From Nymphaea colorata (taxonomy: Eukaryota; Streptophyta; Magnoliopsida; Nymphaeales; Nymphaeaceae), in the NCBI RefSeq assembly GCF_008831285.2, contig NC_045139.1, forward strand, positions 3,170,704 through 3,234,703: 64,000 bases of DNA, given 5' to 3'. The translations under genes and the position numbers were made by a program. Below, in pieces: positions 50,051-62,200 of this stretch. The first letter of the stretch is position 1. The number at the start of each line of letters is the position of its first letter. The notes beneath the pieces were generated by a model that was not told the DNA's origin, searched no databases, and worked only from the letters and a program-made list of their open reading frames with translations.

Positions 50051-50491
50051 CTAGCGATGAAGAGGGAGACTGAGAATCCAGTTGCAGGCTCCGATCAAAT
50101 TGAAGAGAACCACAGAAGCTGCAGTGGGTAGGCTCAAGCCCACCATCGCCAACATGCCCACACCCACACTCGGCCTTGTGCTGATCAAGAACCTCTGTAA
50201 CAGCCCCACCCCTTCACATACTTGAGAAGCATAAGCAACATGGTATTTCTTCTCCCAATCCGCCCCACCAGCAGGGGATTCATAGTTCCTCTCCACCATC
50301 TTCATCTCATGAATCCTCCTCCTCAGCACAAACATGTTCTCGTCGACAATCCGGCCACCGAACTTCCCGTTATCCGCATCCCTTGATGCAGCAATAATCC
50401 GGCAACGCCGGTGACCGGACGGCGGCTTAAGAGGTCGGCCAGAAATGGGCAGCCTAATGGCTATAGGACTGCTGGAGCTTGTCATTTGCAT
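50051..50491 (-). CDS. Plant-specific small protein (PTHR33782-like), probably plastid-targeted and membrane-associated
   Basis: A single-exon gene of 146 residues from ATG 50491 to TAG 50051. The first about 45 residues are rich in Ser, Pro, Arg and Lys with almost no acidic residues, like a plastid transit peptide. Then come RRRIHEMKMVERNYE (about 58-72) and WEKKYH, the conserved core, and a hydrophobic stretch (about 110-138) that could span a membrane. Function is unknown to me. A second Met (codon 3) is possible as start. A TATA-like ATAAATAG lies upstream at 50564-50572 on the minus strand. It is the intact member of an inverted pair with the gene at 45153, 4.4 kb apart, which suggests a local inverted duplication followed by loss of one copy. 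Confidence 0.85.
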   Translation of the reverse strand: MQMTSSSSPIAIRLPISGRPLKPPSGHRRCRIIAASRDADNGKFGGRIVDENMFVLRRRIHEMKMVERNYESPAGGADWEKKYHVAYASQVCEGVGLLQRFLISTRPSVGVGMLAMVGLSLPTAASVVLFNLIGACNWILSLPLHR

Positions 50492-50563
50492 GGTGCTTAT
50501 ACCTGGTGAGGAACAGTTCAGCAGATGGGAAGGAGAAGATGGTAGAAAGAGATCAAGAGCCTG

Positions 50564-50573
50564 CTATTTATGT
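50564..50573 (-). promoter_or_regulatory. TATA-like box of the 50491 gene
   Basis: Minus-strand ACATAAATAG about 75-80 bp before the ATG, giving a plausible leader of about 45-50 nt. Confidence 0.45.
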
Positions 50574-50926
50574 AGGTCTGGGATGAATGCAGAAGCAATT
50601 GAGCACCTGCATATTCTTGGTGACGTGCTAATGAAAATCTTGGCCTCGTCGAAACGTGCCGTTTGCAAAGTGCGACAAAGGATTTGGATTGTTCTTGATG
50701 TGAGCAATCACCTAATTCAACTAACAAGGGAAAAGCAAATGCCAAACTTTGGTATTTTAATTAAATTTACATTGCAAAATCTTAGGAAAAGATATGCTTA
50801 AGGAAAGCTGATCTTCTGTTTCACTCTTTCTCTTTCTTTCTCCTTCCTGAGTAACTCAGTATCTTAAAAAAAACAACTTGGTTTGTTGTTTTGACCCCGG
50901 ACCCCGAAGCAGAGGCTGTGGAGATG

Positions 50927-51080
50927 GTGGGCAATTGCCCTCACAAACCACAATTTTTATTTTTTATTTTTATATTGATGTATTAAGAAAATTTTATTCA
51001 TTTATATGTTGGCATCTTTTAAAAATAAAAAAAAATATAACTAGTGCCACTTAGCCAGAATTTTTTAGTTCTGCCCTTGG
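50927..51080. repeat. Dispersed repeat copy (palindrome family)
   Basis: GTGGGCAATTGCCCTC (50927-50942, one arm mutated), then ACAAACCACAATTTTTATTT, an AT-rich tail, and an end CAGAATTTTTTAGTTCTGCC like other copies. Confidence 0.6.
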
Positions 51081-51824
51081 TTTGACCTTCTTATAGCTGA
51101 TGACTCGTGGGGTTCATATTAAGTTTGATATCAAGTTTGGTATACGAAGCCCTAGTAAGTAGTGGAGCTACAGCCCAGCTCTTCTGTGAAGCTAGACCTA
51201 AGTATAGTTAGATTCACGACTTTATTCCACAGTTTTCGTGAAAAATGTGACTTAATTTTAATATTGCAAAGTTGCAAAAATATTCTCGCTTCTGAAATCG
51301 TAAGAAAAAGGTGAGTCCAACAACCATATTAATTTCCCTAATCTTTTTGTTGAAAAATGTGGCCACTCCGTTGGCCATGCATGTCTCATTATTTGTCCAT
51401 ATCATATACGTATAACTTAGATTCAAACTCAAACAATTTATATAGAAAAAAACTGACAAGGACGTCTACAAGAATTCTCAATAATAAACTTAAGTGAACT
51501 TAACTAAGCAATAATGTAAAGTATGCACCAAGGAGACTTTAAATAATACACTTCCATAAATGGTTGACATGAAACTTATAAAAAAATGAGTATAAGAACT
51601 CACATCAACTAACTTACATAGTGAGCTACTATCCAAGCACCTAACGCCCTTGGAAAAACAGCTTGGGAAGTGAGCACGCAACATTATTCAACTTATTAGA
51701 TTTGATGCATTACACAATGGCAGGCACTCTTATCTTTAGGGAGGACTAGTGGGTGGTGGAAAAATCTACCGAATTTTAAAAGGAGACTCACAGCCTCTTG
51801 AATCTTTTCGACTCTTTCAAGAAG

Positions 51825-51825
<1 letters not shown>

Positions 51826-51880
<55 letters not shown>
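51826..51880. repeat. TA dinucleotide microsatellite
   Basis: About 27 uninterrupted TA units. Confidence 0.9.
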
Positions 51881-51882
<2 letters not shown>

Positions 51883-53205
51883 TAGACGCCTACATGAATG
51901 AAGATAGGAAATCAAAGTCCAAGTTGTTCATGGCATGGACGGTCAGGAGGGCTCAGTATGAATTCATCAAAAGTGCAAACTACTACAGCTTTTGGACCTT
52001 CCCTACCTCTCCACTGGTCTCAAATCGAACCGTGTGTAAGTGGTTTTTCTATTATGTCACGATTTATAGATCCACTAAAGAATATAACATATATATACCT
52101 TTTACCATATGCAATATTTATTTATCATATGTTCACATATTTGTGATGATATCTGGACCGTCTGATTGCGCTGAAATCTGACGGTTCAGATGAAATATGA
52201 TATTTATGTGAATGTATTTACTTGATGGTTATTTGTCATTTTATATTTATAGATGATGACCTTTTCCATGATTTCATTTCTGCGCGCCCCCCTGCTCCTG
52301 TAGAGGGAAATGCATCGAACAGGAGGTACAACATGGCGAAGAGAACATGTTGTTCTCAGTTTGACGGATGTGGCTTGAATACTGCGTCAGGCTTTAGAGC
52401 AGGATCAAACTCAATATCAGACATCAGACATCGCATATGCTTTGATCAGGTTTTTATCCACATTATGCACAGAGTGGATCCAGAAGAAGGACTAGATATG
52501 TGGATTTCAGTAGAACAATGCAAATAAACTTTACTTGGTGAATCATAGGAGAGCTAGTGGACTAGATCTAGGATAGAAGCAGCTTCACTATTCTTTGAAC
52601 TGTAATGAATCTTGCCTTCTATGTATTAGCTGAACCATTGCATCCTTAGAAAGGGAATTTGAATTGAAAGGCATGACAACTCCACATGGCACCATTCCAA
52701 ATCAGGTATGAGCCGGGCCCGGCTAGCTTGATTCAAAGCAGGGCTCACACACACACATATAATTGAAATATGTCAGATGAATAACTGAAAATTAAAAATC
52801 TATCACTAAAAATACCAATGTTGTAAAACGCGTATCATAAGCCGTATCGGTCGGGCTTTAAGATACGTCGTATCGTAACCGTATCGTAATTTTTTTAAAA
52901 AATTATTAATAAATCAGATTTTTTTTTTTAAAAAATCAGAAAATTCATAAAAAAATCAGAAAAAATTAAAAATAATAAATTCTTCATAGAAAACATGTTT
53001 GAGATAATGATAGACTTATTATTGCTATAAACTTACGCATTCATCATTCATAGACATCAAAATTCATAACAATATCATTCAACAAAACATAAGCCATATA
53101 GTGATAAAACATTCAAGTGTTCAACAACCATAGATTCACAACTCTTAAGTCGTTCGACACATATAAAATGAAAACACTCTTGACTTGACTCTCATTCATG
53201 ATTCA

Positions 53206-53467
53206 TCATTCATAATCTTCATCTTCATCTTCATCATCAAGAATTGGAAGATCATCACCAACATATTCAACACCAGCATTAGCAGACTCTCCTTCATCGA
53301 CAAAGCTTTCTGTTGCTTCAGCTTCAAGGTTGAAGCATTTAAGATCTTCATCATCAAATATTGTAGCTGGTTCTTCTTCAATCCATGGCTCTAGATCGTC
53401 AAAATTTTTCAAGCTGATAGGATCGAACTGAGATGTATGCTTCCTTGCTAATGATTTTTCTAATTCT
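53206..53467 (-). pseudogene. Last exon of a hAT-type (BED/DUF659-like) transposase, remnant
   Basis: After an acceptor-like CGTAG, the minus strand encodes about 86 residues to a TGA at 53206. The frame runs ELEKSLARKHTSQFDPISL, then WIEEEPATIFDDEDL, and ends in a Glu/Asp-rich tail DDEDEDEDYE. The 'DPI-L...EW(I/V)xEEP...DDEDL' pattern with an acidic tail is what I recall from the C-terminal end of plant hAT-family transposases downstream of the dimerisation domain. It sits between patches dense in GTATCG/CGATAC words (52830-52890 and 53638-53705), which look like transposon subterminal repeats. No upstream transposase exon was found, so I regard it as a relic. The assignment rests on remembered pattern and is moderate. 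Confidence 0.45.
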
Positions 53468-53744
53468 CTACGTTAAATAAGAGAAAACTTGTTAATATAT
53501 AATTTCATATACACATATTGTACAAAAAATGTAAACATTAAGCTATATGCCTATATTACCATTGTTTCAACCTCATATTATATCGAACAAAGAAGTCGAA
53601 CAAGTAAATCTCGAATGGGTCTCTGCGAAATCAGCCTGTATCGTACGATACAGGGTGTATCACCCCGTATCGTACGATACGAGCCCTGTATCCCACGATA
53701 CGTGCAATACATGAACGACACACCACCTATAAATAAATAAATAA

Positions 53745-53788
<44 letters not shown>
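53745..53788. repeat. TA microsatellite next to a TAAA-rich run
   Basis: AAATA units (53728-53746) grade into about 20 TA units. Confidence 0.85.
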
Positions 53789-53792
<4 letters not shown>

Positions 53793-53951
53793 TTAACTTG
53801 TCCGATGGCCTTACATCAAACGACTGAAGCGATCAGTCGAAACTGGTGATGAGCGGATGAGACATTCAAATACACCACATGTAGACATGAAGACCCATCC
53901 TTGCCCAATCAAGGTTCTCCATTATCTATGGTACTTCTAATATGTAAAAGA

Positions 53952-54362
53952 TTAACAAAAGAAAATTTTAGGTAGTAACCTCTAAGACAAATGCATAAAG
54001 AAATTCATAATAATGAGAAGAAAGAAGCATACTTGGCGAGGGATGAAGCAAATGGGGCTCGCAATAGTCTTCTCTTTGTTGTCGATACAAAAGTGACGAA
54101 ACATCGCATTCTTTTTTGATATTATCCAATACCTTTTTACTATTCTCTTTCTGAAATGGTGTAAATTTCCAGGTTGGTGTAGTGGGAATTCAAGCAGCGG
54201 TTTTTAAAAACACAATTTTACATATTATAGTTTTCAAGAATTTTCAATTGACCCGTATAAAAATTTTGAAAAACATACTTAAAACATTGTGAAAAATTTT
54301 CTCCAAAATGAAACTTTGACTCTGCCAGTGCGAGTGTGAGTGGGCCGATTCTTGAAATATAT
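53952..54362. repeat. Dispersed repeat, copy 2 (partner at 47512-47815)
   Basis: Opens with ACAAAAGAAAATTTTAGGTA, is interrupted by about 155 bp (54001-54155), and resumes at GTGTAAATTTCCAGGTTGGT through ATTTTCTCCAAAATGAAACT and GACTCTGCCAGTGCGAGTGT. Confidence 0.85.
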
Positions 54363-54873
54363 ATTTTTCTTCTTTCCATGAAAATATATGCAAAATTTCA
54401 AATTTTCTTTCCACATAAACCTTATAACCTTTTTGTGAAAAAAAAAAGTACCACACGATAGAAAAAATCCTAGCTGTTTGTTCTGGTTCAGCCATCATGA
54501 AAATGAGGCCCCCAGCTTTGTGAATCATTTTTCCAAGTTTATCTCAGGTAAGTGTTAATTTTAAAAAAATTAACTAATTTTTAAGCTGCTGAACGTGGCA
54601 GAGTGAGAAATTTAAAGTAGAAGAAGCACAAATAATGAGTGAGAAAACATACATAATATCTTGAGTAATTGCATTTGGAAATCTATATATTTACAACGAA
54701 ATTGAATACTTTAGAATTTTGATTATACTTTCTATGGAAATAAAATTAGCAAGATACCAATTCTTAAGGACATTTCCTCTCATAATTGTGCATAATCATA
54801 TATAGTGCATGCTAGCAGCATAAATAATTAATATATACATAACATTCATACAATAAATGCTCATGTCTTGCAG

Positions 54874-54973
<100 letters not shown>

Positions 54974-55965
54974 CAAAACTCATTTAAGATTTACCAACCC
55001 TGCTCTACGCAATTTAAATAACCACCAAAGTTAAATAATTTTCCTTTAAAAAGCTAAACGCGGTCAGCATAAGCGTTAGATATAATACATATTCTCGAAC
55101 AGTTTTTTTATATATACTAAATTGACAAATTTCAAATAAAATATCGTTTACAAAATTAAAGTGCATTTTACAAAAAGTGGAATCGACCATAAAGTCCGTG
55201 GTCTGATGAGGAAGGCAGCTTCATCAGTTCATTCGGAGGAAAAGGAAAGCACAAGTGCCCAAAGGCGAAGGAAGGTATATTGAAAAGCGGAGTCCAGAAA
55301 AAAGGGTTGCTAGATTTCTTACCAGATCAGCAAACTACGCCACGTCAATCCATAGATTTAAAATTTCCAGCATTAAAAATGGCATTAGAATTTAGATTGG
55401 AAGTTTATTTGGGATTTGTTCTTGGAGATACGTGTTGGTTAAACATCCCGTAGATCTCAATGCACAGTTTCAAATCCCTTTTATGATGAAAAATAAAAAC
55501 CCATATACTATAAATTTAATCGCTAATAAAAATCACCTTGAATCTTAGATCCAAAGAGCTTCAATGGTGACTTCTTAACTATCTTCAAAATATCTTAAAT
55601 ATATCCATTAAAAGCATACCCTAATGAAAAGGAATTCGACGCCACAAGCAATTATTAAATTTTTGTTACATAAATTTTTAGTGAAAAGACTGATTATGGT
55701 TTCTCATTTTAATTTTTAAACCAATTGGGTGAACTAAACCGGTCTTCCTATATTTTTCCTTACACCTACTCATGTTTTCTCAATTTCATTTTAAAATAAA
55801 TTTTTTTAAAAGAACTTTGTCCTTTGGGAAGCCCCTTCGGAGTTCAAACTTTATTAGAAAACCTCACTTTTTTTTTTCATTTTCATCGAGGAAACGACTC
55901 CATGGCTGGCTTGTATTCAAAATTTTCAATTTCAAAGTGCTTATATTTTGACATTTTCTGTGCGA

Positions 55966-55972
55966 TATATAA
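55966..55972 (+). promoter_or_regulatory. TATA box candidate of the TNL gene
   Basis: TATATAA about 300 bp before the chosen ATG (56273). The intervening sequence from about 56040 is richer in G and C and resembles a leader. Confidence 0.45.
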
Positions 55973-56272
55973 GAAAAATAAGATATATTTTTTTGTTTCA
56001 GATTTGGAAAATATGAAAATGTTTATAGACAGTTGATCCGAAAAATATCCGTTTCAGTCACTATCTCTCTATCTGGGTCTGGAGTAAACGGGCAGCAGCG
56101 ACAGAGAGGAGGCGTCGGCGATAATTTGGACTTGGAGTGAAGAGCGGTTATCGAATCTGCAGCTTCCTCGATCGACAAGGAGAAGAATAAGACTCTCCGG
56201 AGAAGAAGGCGGTTGGACTCGCCTAGTGAGAGAAAGCGTCACTTTCGTTTTCCTGCTTGCGGGAGGAGAAAA

Positions 56273-59200
56273 ATGATGGTGATTCCAGCATTGATGATCT
56301 TGCTGATCCTGCTAACTGTTATCTTTCTCAAAGTAAGAGTTTGCTTCAAGGCCGAGACGACATCAGATATAGTTATTAGCCCTCAGAATGATGAGATTCA
56401 TGTGGAAAACATAGGGCCAGAGGAGCCAAAGCCATCAACACCTTCCTTACCCTCCCCAAGGACCATGGTGAGTTCTCAATTTGATGTTTTCCTAAGCTTT
56501 AGAGGTGAAGACACTCGGAAGAGATTCACTGACCATCTATATGAGGGCCTTCGGTTGCGTGGTGTTTCCACCTTCAGAGACAGTGAGGGCTTGAAAAAGG
56601 GTGAGAAGATCGGGGAGCTGCTTGGATATATTGAAAAATCTAAAATCTGTATTCCCATCTTTTCCAAGGGTTATGCTAATTCGAAGTGGTGTTTACGAGA
56701 GCTCACCAAAGTAGTGGAGTGCAACAAAAGGGTGATCCCTGTGTTCTTTGATGTGGATCCCTCTGATGTTAAGAGTCAGAGTGGTGACTTTGCTTCTGGA
56801 TTTAAGAAGCATGAATCCGATGAGACGGTGATGCAGGAGACGGGAAAGTGGAAGGAAGCGTTAAGAAAAGTGGGAAATATCTCTGGCTACACTCTAAAGG
56901 AGACAGATGGGTATGTGTGATAGTAATTCTTCCACTTTAAACATTTGATTATGCTCTCATGGTCTCTCTCTTTGACCTTTTCTTGTTGATATTTTGTTGA
57001 TGATTAGTTTTGGTTTCCTTCTTTTTTGAAAATTTTGTCGGTTAATTTGATGATCTTTTTCATTTTCCTCTTCTCTTTGTTTGGTTGTGCACTCTCTCAA
57101 ATTATATTTTATCATGGCCAAAAGGTAAACAATATTAATCACATTTCCAAGAAATTTTTATGTGATGTTACCCCCATTCTCAATTAGAGGGCTTAAACCT
57201 AATATTATTGGCGCTCTTTAGCAACCAAAAAGATTTCATGTGAGGTTACCACCATCTCTAATATTTATGGGCTTAATGATTTCACATAGATTCAGAAAAC
57301 AAATATTAATCTTTGATTTATAAAACAAAAGGCATTATTGCTCATGAATAAATTAATTTCTCATCTCAAGCATAAACGTTCATAGTTTCTTATAATTTAA
57401 TTTTCTGTCCCATATATTATTTAATTTCTGTTGGTGCTCCAACGCTTTTGGTCAATATATTTGACGGAACAGTTCCTCTCTCCAGTAAATGACCTTTGAA
57501 GTTTGAACCACCCACACTCAGTAGGAGTGCCAGAAGTTTGCATTTTTAGTTCTGTTACCATACGTACCGCATCTTAAATACCACATGTTGAACTGGTAGA
57601 AAACAGTCCCCTTTTTATTACAAAAGAGAAAAGCAGAAATTTGATAAAAATGTTCTTTCAATCGACTTAAGTGAATGGGCCAAACTTTTTCTATGCTTTA
57701 GTAGATGACGATGTTGATAATACAATAGTTTCATTAGGCTGACCGACTTGTGATGTAAAAATTCCTTTCAAGATACACACGAACTTTTTTCTGCAGACTG
57801 ATTTCTTTAATTTCTTCCTTTCCCCTCGGTAGGTACGAGGCCAAGCTTGTACAAATTATTGTCAAGAAGATTTTAGATGAAGTGAACCCATGTCATCTTG
57901 ATGTGGGTGAATATATCGTTGGACATGAATCCTTCCTAGAGGAGCTTGAGAGTACCTTGGATTTGGATATGAAGTCTAATGATGTTAGGATGATCGGCAT
58001 CCATGGAATGGGCGGCATAGGAAAGACCACCCTCGTCAAAGCTCTCTACAATAAAATTTCTTCAGAGTTTGAGGCTTGTAGCTTCATTTCCAATGTCAGG
58101 GAAGCGTCCCAGCAATTTAACGGGATTGTGTCACTTCAACAACAGCTGCTTAAGGACGTATTCAGATCTGATGGACAGTACTCTATTACAGATGAGAGCA
58201 AGGGAACTCAACTCATCAAAGGAAAAATCGGCACGAAGAAAGTTCTTATCATTCTTGATGATGTCGATAGCAAGGTTCAGCTTCGTGCATTGGTTGGCAG
58301 CCGAGATTGGTTTAGAGAGGGAAGCAGGATTGTAATCACAACAAGAGATACAGAACCCTTGACTAAGCATGGAGTGAAGGATGATGAGATTTATGAGCTT
58401 CCGGGATTAAGCCATGATGATTCTATGAAGTTGTTCTGCTACCACGCCTTTCGGAGTGAGAAACCACCAAGTGAGGAATATGTGGAGTTGTGTCAGAAGG
58501 CTGTGTCGAGTACGCAGGGGTTGCCATTAGCTCTGGAAGTCTTTGGGTCACAGTTTTTTGACATGGAGGCTCCAGAAAAATGGAGAGAGTTTTTGAAACC
58601 GTTGGAGGATAGCCAGCACAAAGGAATTTTTGAGAAGCTGAAATTGAGTTATGATAGCCTCAATGAAAATGAGAAGAATGTGTTTTTAGATATCGCATGT
58701 TTTTTCATTGGTAAGAGGATGAGGCATTTCCACTTCGATGTGAAGCAATTTCCCTTTCAAGTGGATGATGTGAAGCAATTTTGGAAAGAATGTGGTTTTC
58801 ACCCAGAGCATGCAATTAATGTCCTAAAGCATAAGTCTCTCATAAAAATTAATAAATGGAAAAGAGACTATGATTCTTTGCAGGCAGAGGTTGGGGAGTG
58901 GTGTTTTGAAATGCATGACCAGATAAGAGATATGGGACGGAAAGTTGTTGAAGATGAAGAGAAAGAAGGGAAGCCATGTAGCCGGCTGTGGAACAATCCC
59001 AAAGTAATAAAGACTTTGCGAAAACAGAGGGTATATAAGCTTCTTTATTATTTGAACCGTTGTGTTGCATACCAGCTTTTACTTTAAAAACAAGATACTT
59101 TTGCCCTTTATTCTACATAGAAGAATTTGAGTACTGCTTCTCTACCATTTTTTTGAAGCTTGTAGCTAGAACCCAAAATTGAGCTTGAGAGACACAAGTA

Positions 59201-62200
59201 TGATTGAGCCAAGGTTGCTTGTGTCAGGTACCAACTGCTACAAGCATTGAAGGGATCATGTTTCAAGGAGGAAAAAGTGCATCTGATATTAGTGCTCCAC
59301 GCCTCCAAGAAATGGATCGGTTGAGGCTGTTTCATGTTCAAGATGAAATATTTAAAGGTTTCCTACATTTACCCGAGGACTTGAAATGGTTGGGATTGCC
59401 AAACTGCCATCATTTCTGGATGCCGACATCTGTCTCTATACCTAAGGAGGTTACTGTCCTTGATCTACATGATAATGACGATATGGCTAATGTTCTACTT
59501 GATAAATGCATTTCAAGAAGCATGGTGATCAATTTTTTTTTTTTACCGTCATAGAATATTCATTTGAAGTTCATATGACCAATTTCCTTCTCTTGGTCAA
59601 TCTGCTTCACCAGGTCTTTGATAACTTGAAGGTTCTTGACCTCAGTTGGACGAGAATAACCATAACCCCTGATTTCTCCGTGATGCCTTGCTTGGTGAAA
59701 TTGACATTTGAAGAATGCAGAGGGTTGGTTGAAGTTCATGAATCGGTGGGGCAACTCAAGAGTTTGGTATGGATAAGCTTGACAGGTTGTGGGGAGTTGG
59801 AGAAACTTCCTGACACCATTTGCCAATTAACTTCCCTCGAGTTCCTTTCTCTTCATAATTGTAAAAAGCTTCTTTATTTGCCAAAGCAATTAGGGAACAT
59901 GACATCTCTAAAACACCTTGACCTTCGCACCACGTCGAGACATATTAAAAGCTTGCCAGATTTCGTGAGAAAGTTGCACATTTTGGAACACTTGCTTATT
60001 GGAAAAAATATTAGAGAGATTACAATTGCCTCACATCCAAATGACATAGTGGTTGTAAGTGAGCTAATATGTTGGTCTGCCTATGTCCTTGATGTGTTGC
60101 CTGATCCATGTTGCCGAAAGAAAACTCAACTCAAGTTGATTGACAACACAGTTGACGAGTTGACAGAGACCTTCAGAAGGTGGGATAACCTCGAGTCATT
60201 GATATTGAATTGTAGGTCCCTCAAATCATTGCCTACTGGGATTGGGCAACTTCTGAAACTGAAGGTTCTCGAGGTGTATAGCGATAACCACATATTAGTT
60301 GATGATGCTCTACCATTGGCAAGTATTGAAAAATTGGTATTAAAATGTGCTGTCCTTGAATATGTTTCTTCCTTTAACAAAAAGACACAAAATCTAAAGC
60401 ACCTAACTTTAAAGTCCAAGAAAATGCAAGTCCTACCAGATTGGATTGGATCGTCGAGCAAGCTTGAGTCTTTAGAACTAAGAGGCTGCAAAATTATGGA
60501 GTTGAAGGTTCCTGCTGATCACTTTAACACTCCGAGAATTCCATTCGTAAGTTGAATCAATACCTACTTGTTTTCTTAAGCATGTACATCTATGCTTTGT
60601 TTTTTTTTGTGGTTTAAGAACCTTGAAAACAATTCATAGTAATAAAGAATTTTCTCTTTTTAGGTGTTTGAGAATTTGAAGATCCTCAATCTTGATGGTG
60701 ACCCAATGAACGTCACCCCTAGCTTCTCTTATCTCCCTTGCTTGGAGAAGTTGGTGCTCATGAATTGCAAGGAGCTAATTGAAGTCCATGAGTCAATTGG
60801 GAGCCTTAAGAAGTTACAATTTCTAAAGATAACAGGATGCACTATGTTGGAGAGATTACCAGACAACATATGTGAATTACGTTCCCTTAAAAGTCTTGAT
60901 CTCATGGGATGCATAAAGCTTTCATTTTTGCCTGAACAATTGGTAGATCACATGGAGTTGCTGGAGGAGCTATGTCTTGATAGAACTGGAATTAGGAGCT
61001 TACCTACAGATTTGATGGCCAAATTAGCGACCAGCCTACGGAGTCTATCCATAAAGAACTGCCAATCTCTAAAGAGCATACCTGAGTCACTTATATGCAG
61101 CCTCTTCAATGGATTGTCTAATAATGATTTTTTTGAGCTGAAGTCCATGGATGCATTGCCCAGGAGATCATTGAGGGCATCAACATCTTGGGAGTTCATG
61201 GATGCATTGCACATATCTTGCTGTAAATCAGTACATAAGCTTTGTTTCACAAATGAGAGAATTGAGAAGTTGACGGATTCTATTGGACGGTTCGAGCATG
61301 TTAAGTTTTTGACACTAAGATGCAAGATGTTGAAAGCTCTACCCGATTCCATTGGGCAACTAAAAGACCTTAAGGATTTGACACTAAAATGTCATACTCT
61401 CGCATTATTTGACTGGATATATTTGTTGGAGAGCCTTGAAAGCCTGAAGGTAGAGTGTCTTGAGTTTGAACCTCTACCTTTTCCGTCTACAACACTTGGG
61501 ACTTCAACAGCAGGTAGCTGCAAGAATGTCAAAAAAGTGCCTTCTATCACTGGACAATTGCGAAGCTTCTCTAAGGATCAGAGCAGCAAGAGTACTGTAA
61601 GCAATGAATCGTGTTTCAATTTTTTTTTTTTTTTTTGCCTTTCTAACATAATCCCCCAAAAGGCCTAATATTTTTTCAAGATATATATAATTCCACCTTT
61701 GCCTAAAATTGCAAAATAGGGTACAACATTTGTGTCATTTTGAAACATTTACAAACCTTTATATTTTCACTTGCACAACTAAAATGAAGTAGCAAAATTT
61801 TAGAAAGCATACAAGAGGTTCATTAGTAGCCAAAACGGAAAATGACCGAAATACCTAATAGCTAAACTCGGATCGGATCATAAATGACTGAAATACTAAT
61901 AGATCTCATGGTCAATCTTAATACCAAATAATATCATTAATTCGATATTTGCTTTTATTATTGATGCTAGAAAGTTAGATTGAGGACTCTGTATTCAGAA
62001 AAATAGGTACATTTTCCAAGACCAATTATTTAGTGTGTTATGGTAATTATTCACTAGCTAATTGAATAATTGCCTATTAGGAACATACTTATGAATATTT
62101 TTAATAACAACGGAAAAGGTTTAAGTTGCTTCAATAAAATTAAAATAATTATATAATAATTATATTTGCGGTTGGGTGTTGCTTGTAAATCTTTAAATAC

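Noticed and set aside
60126-61352. Minus-strand open frames (121 and 134 codons) across the TNL exons
   Set aside because: They are antisense shadows of the LRR coding sequence, without independent support.
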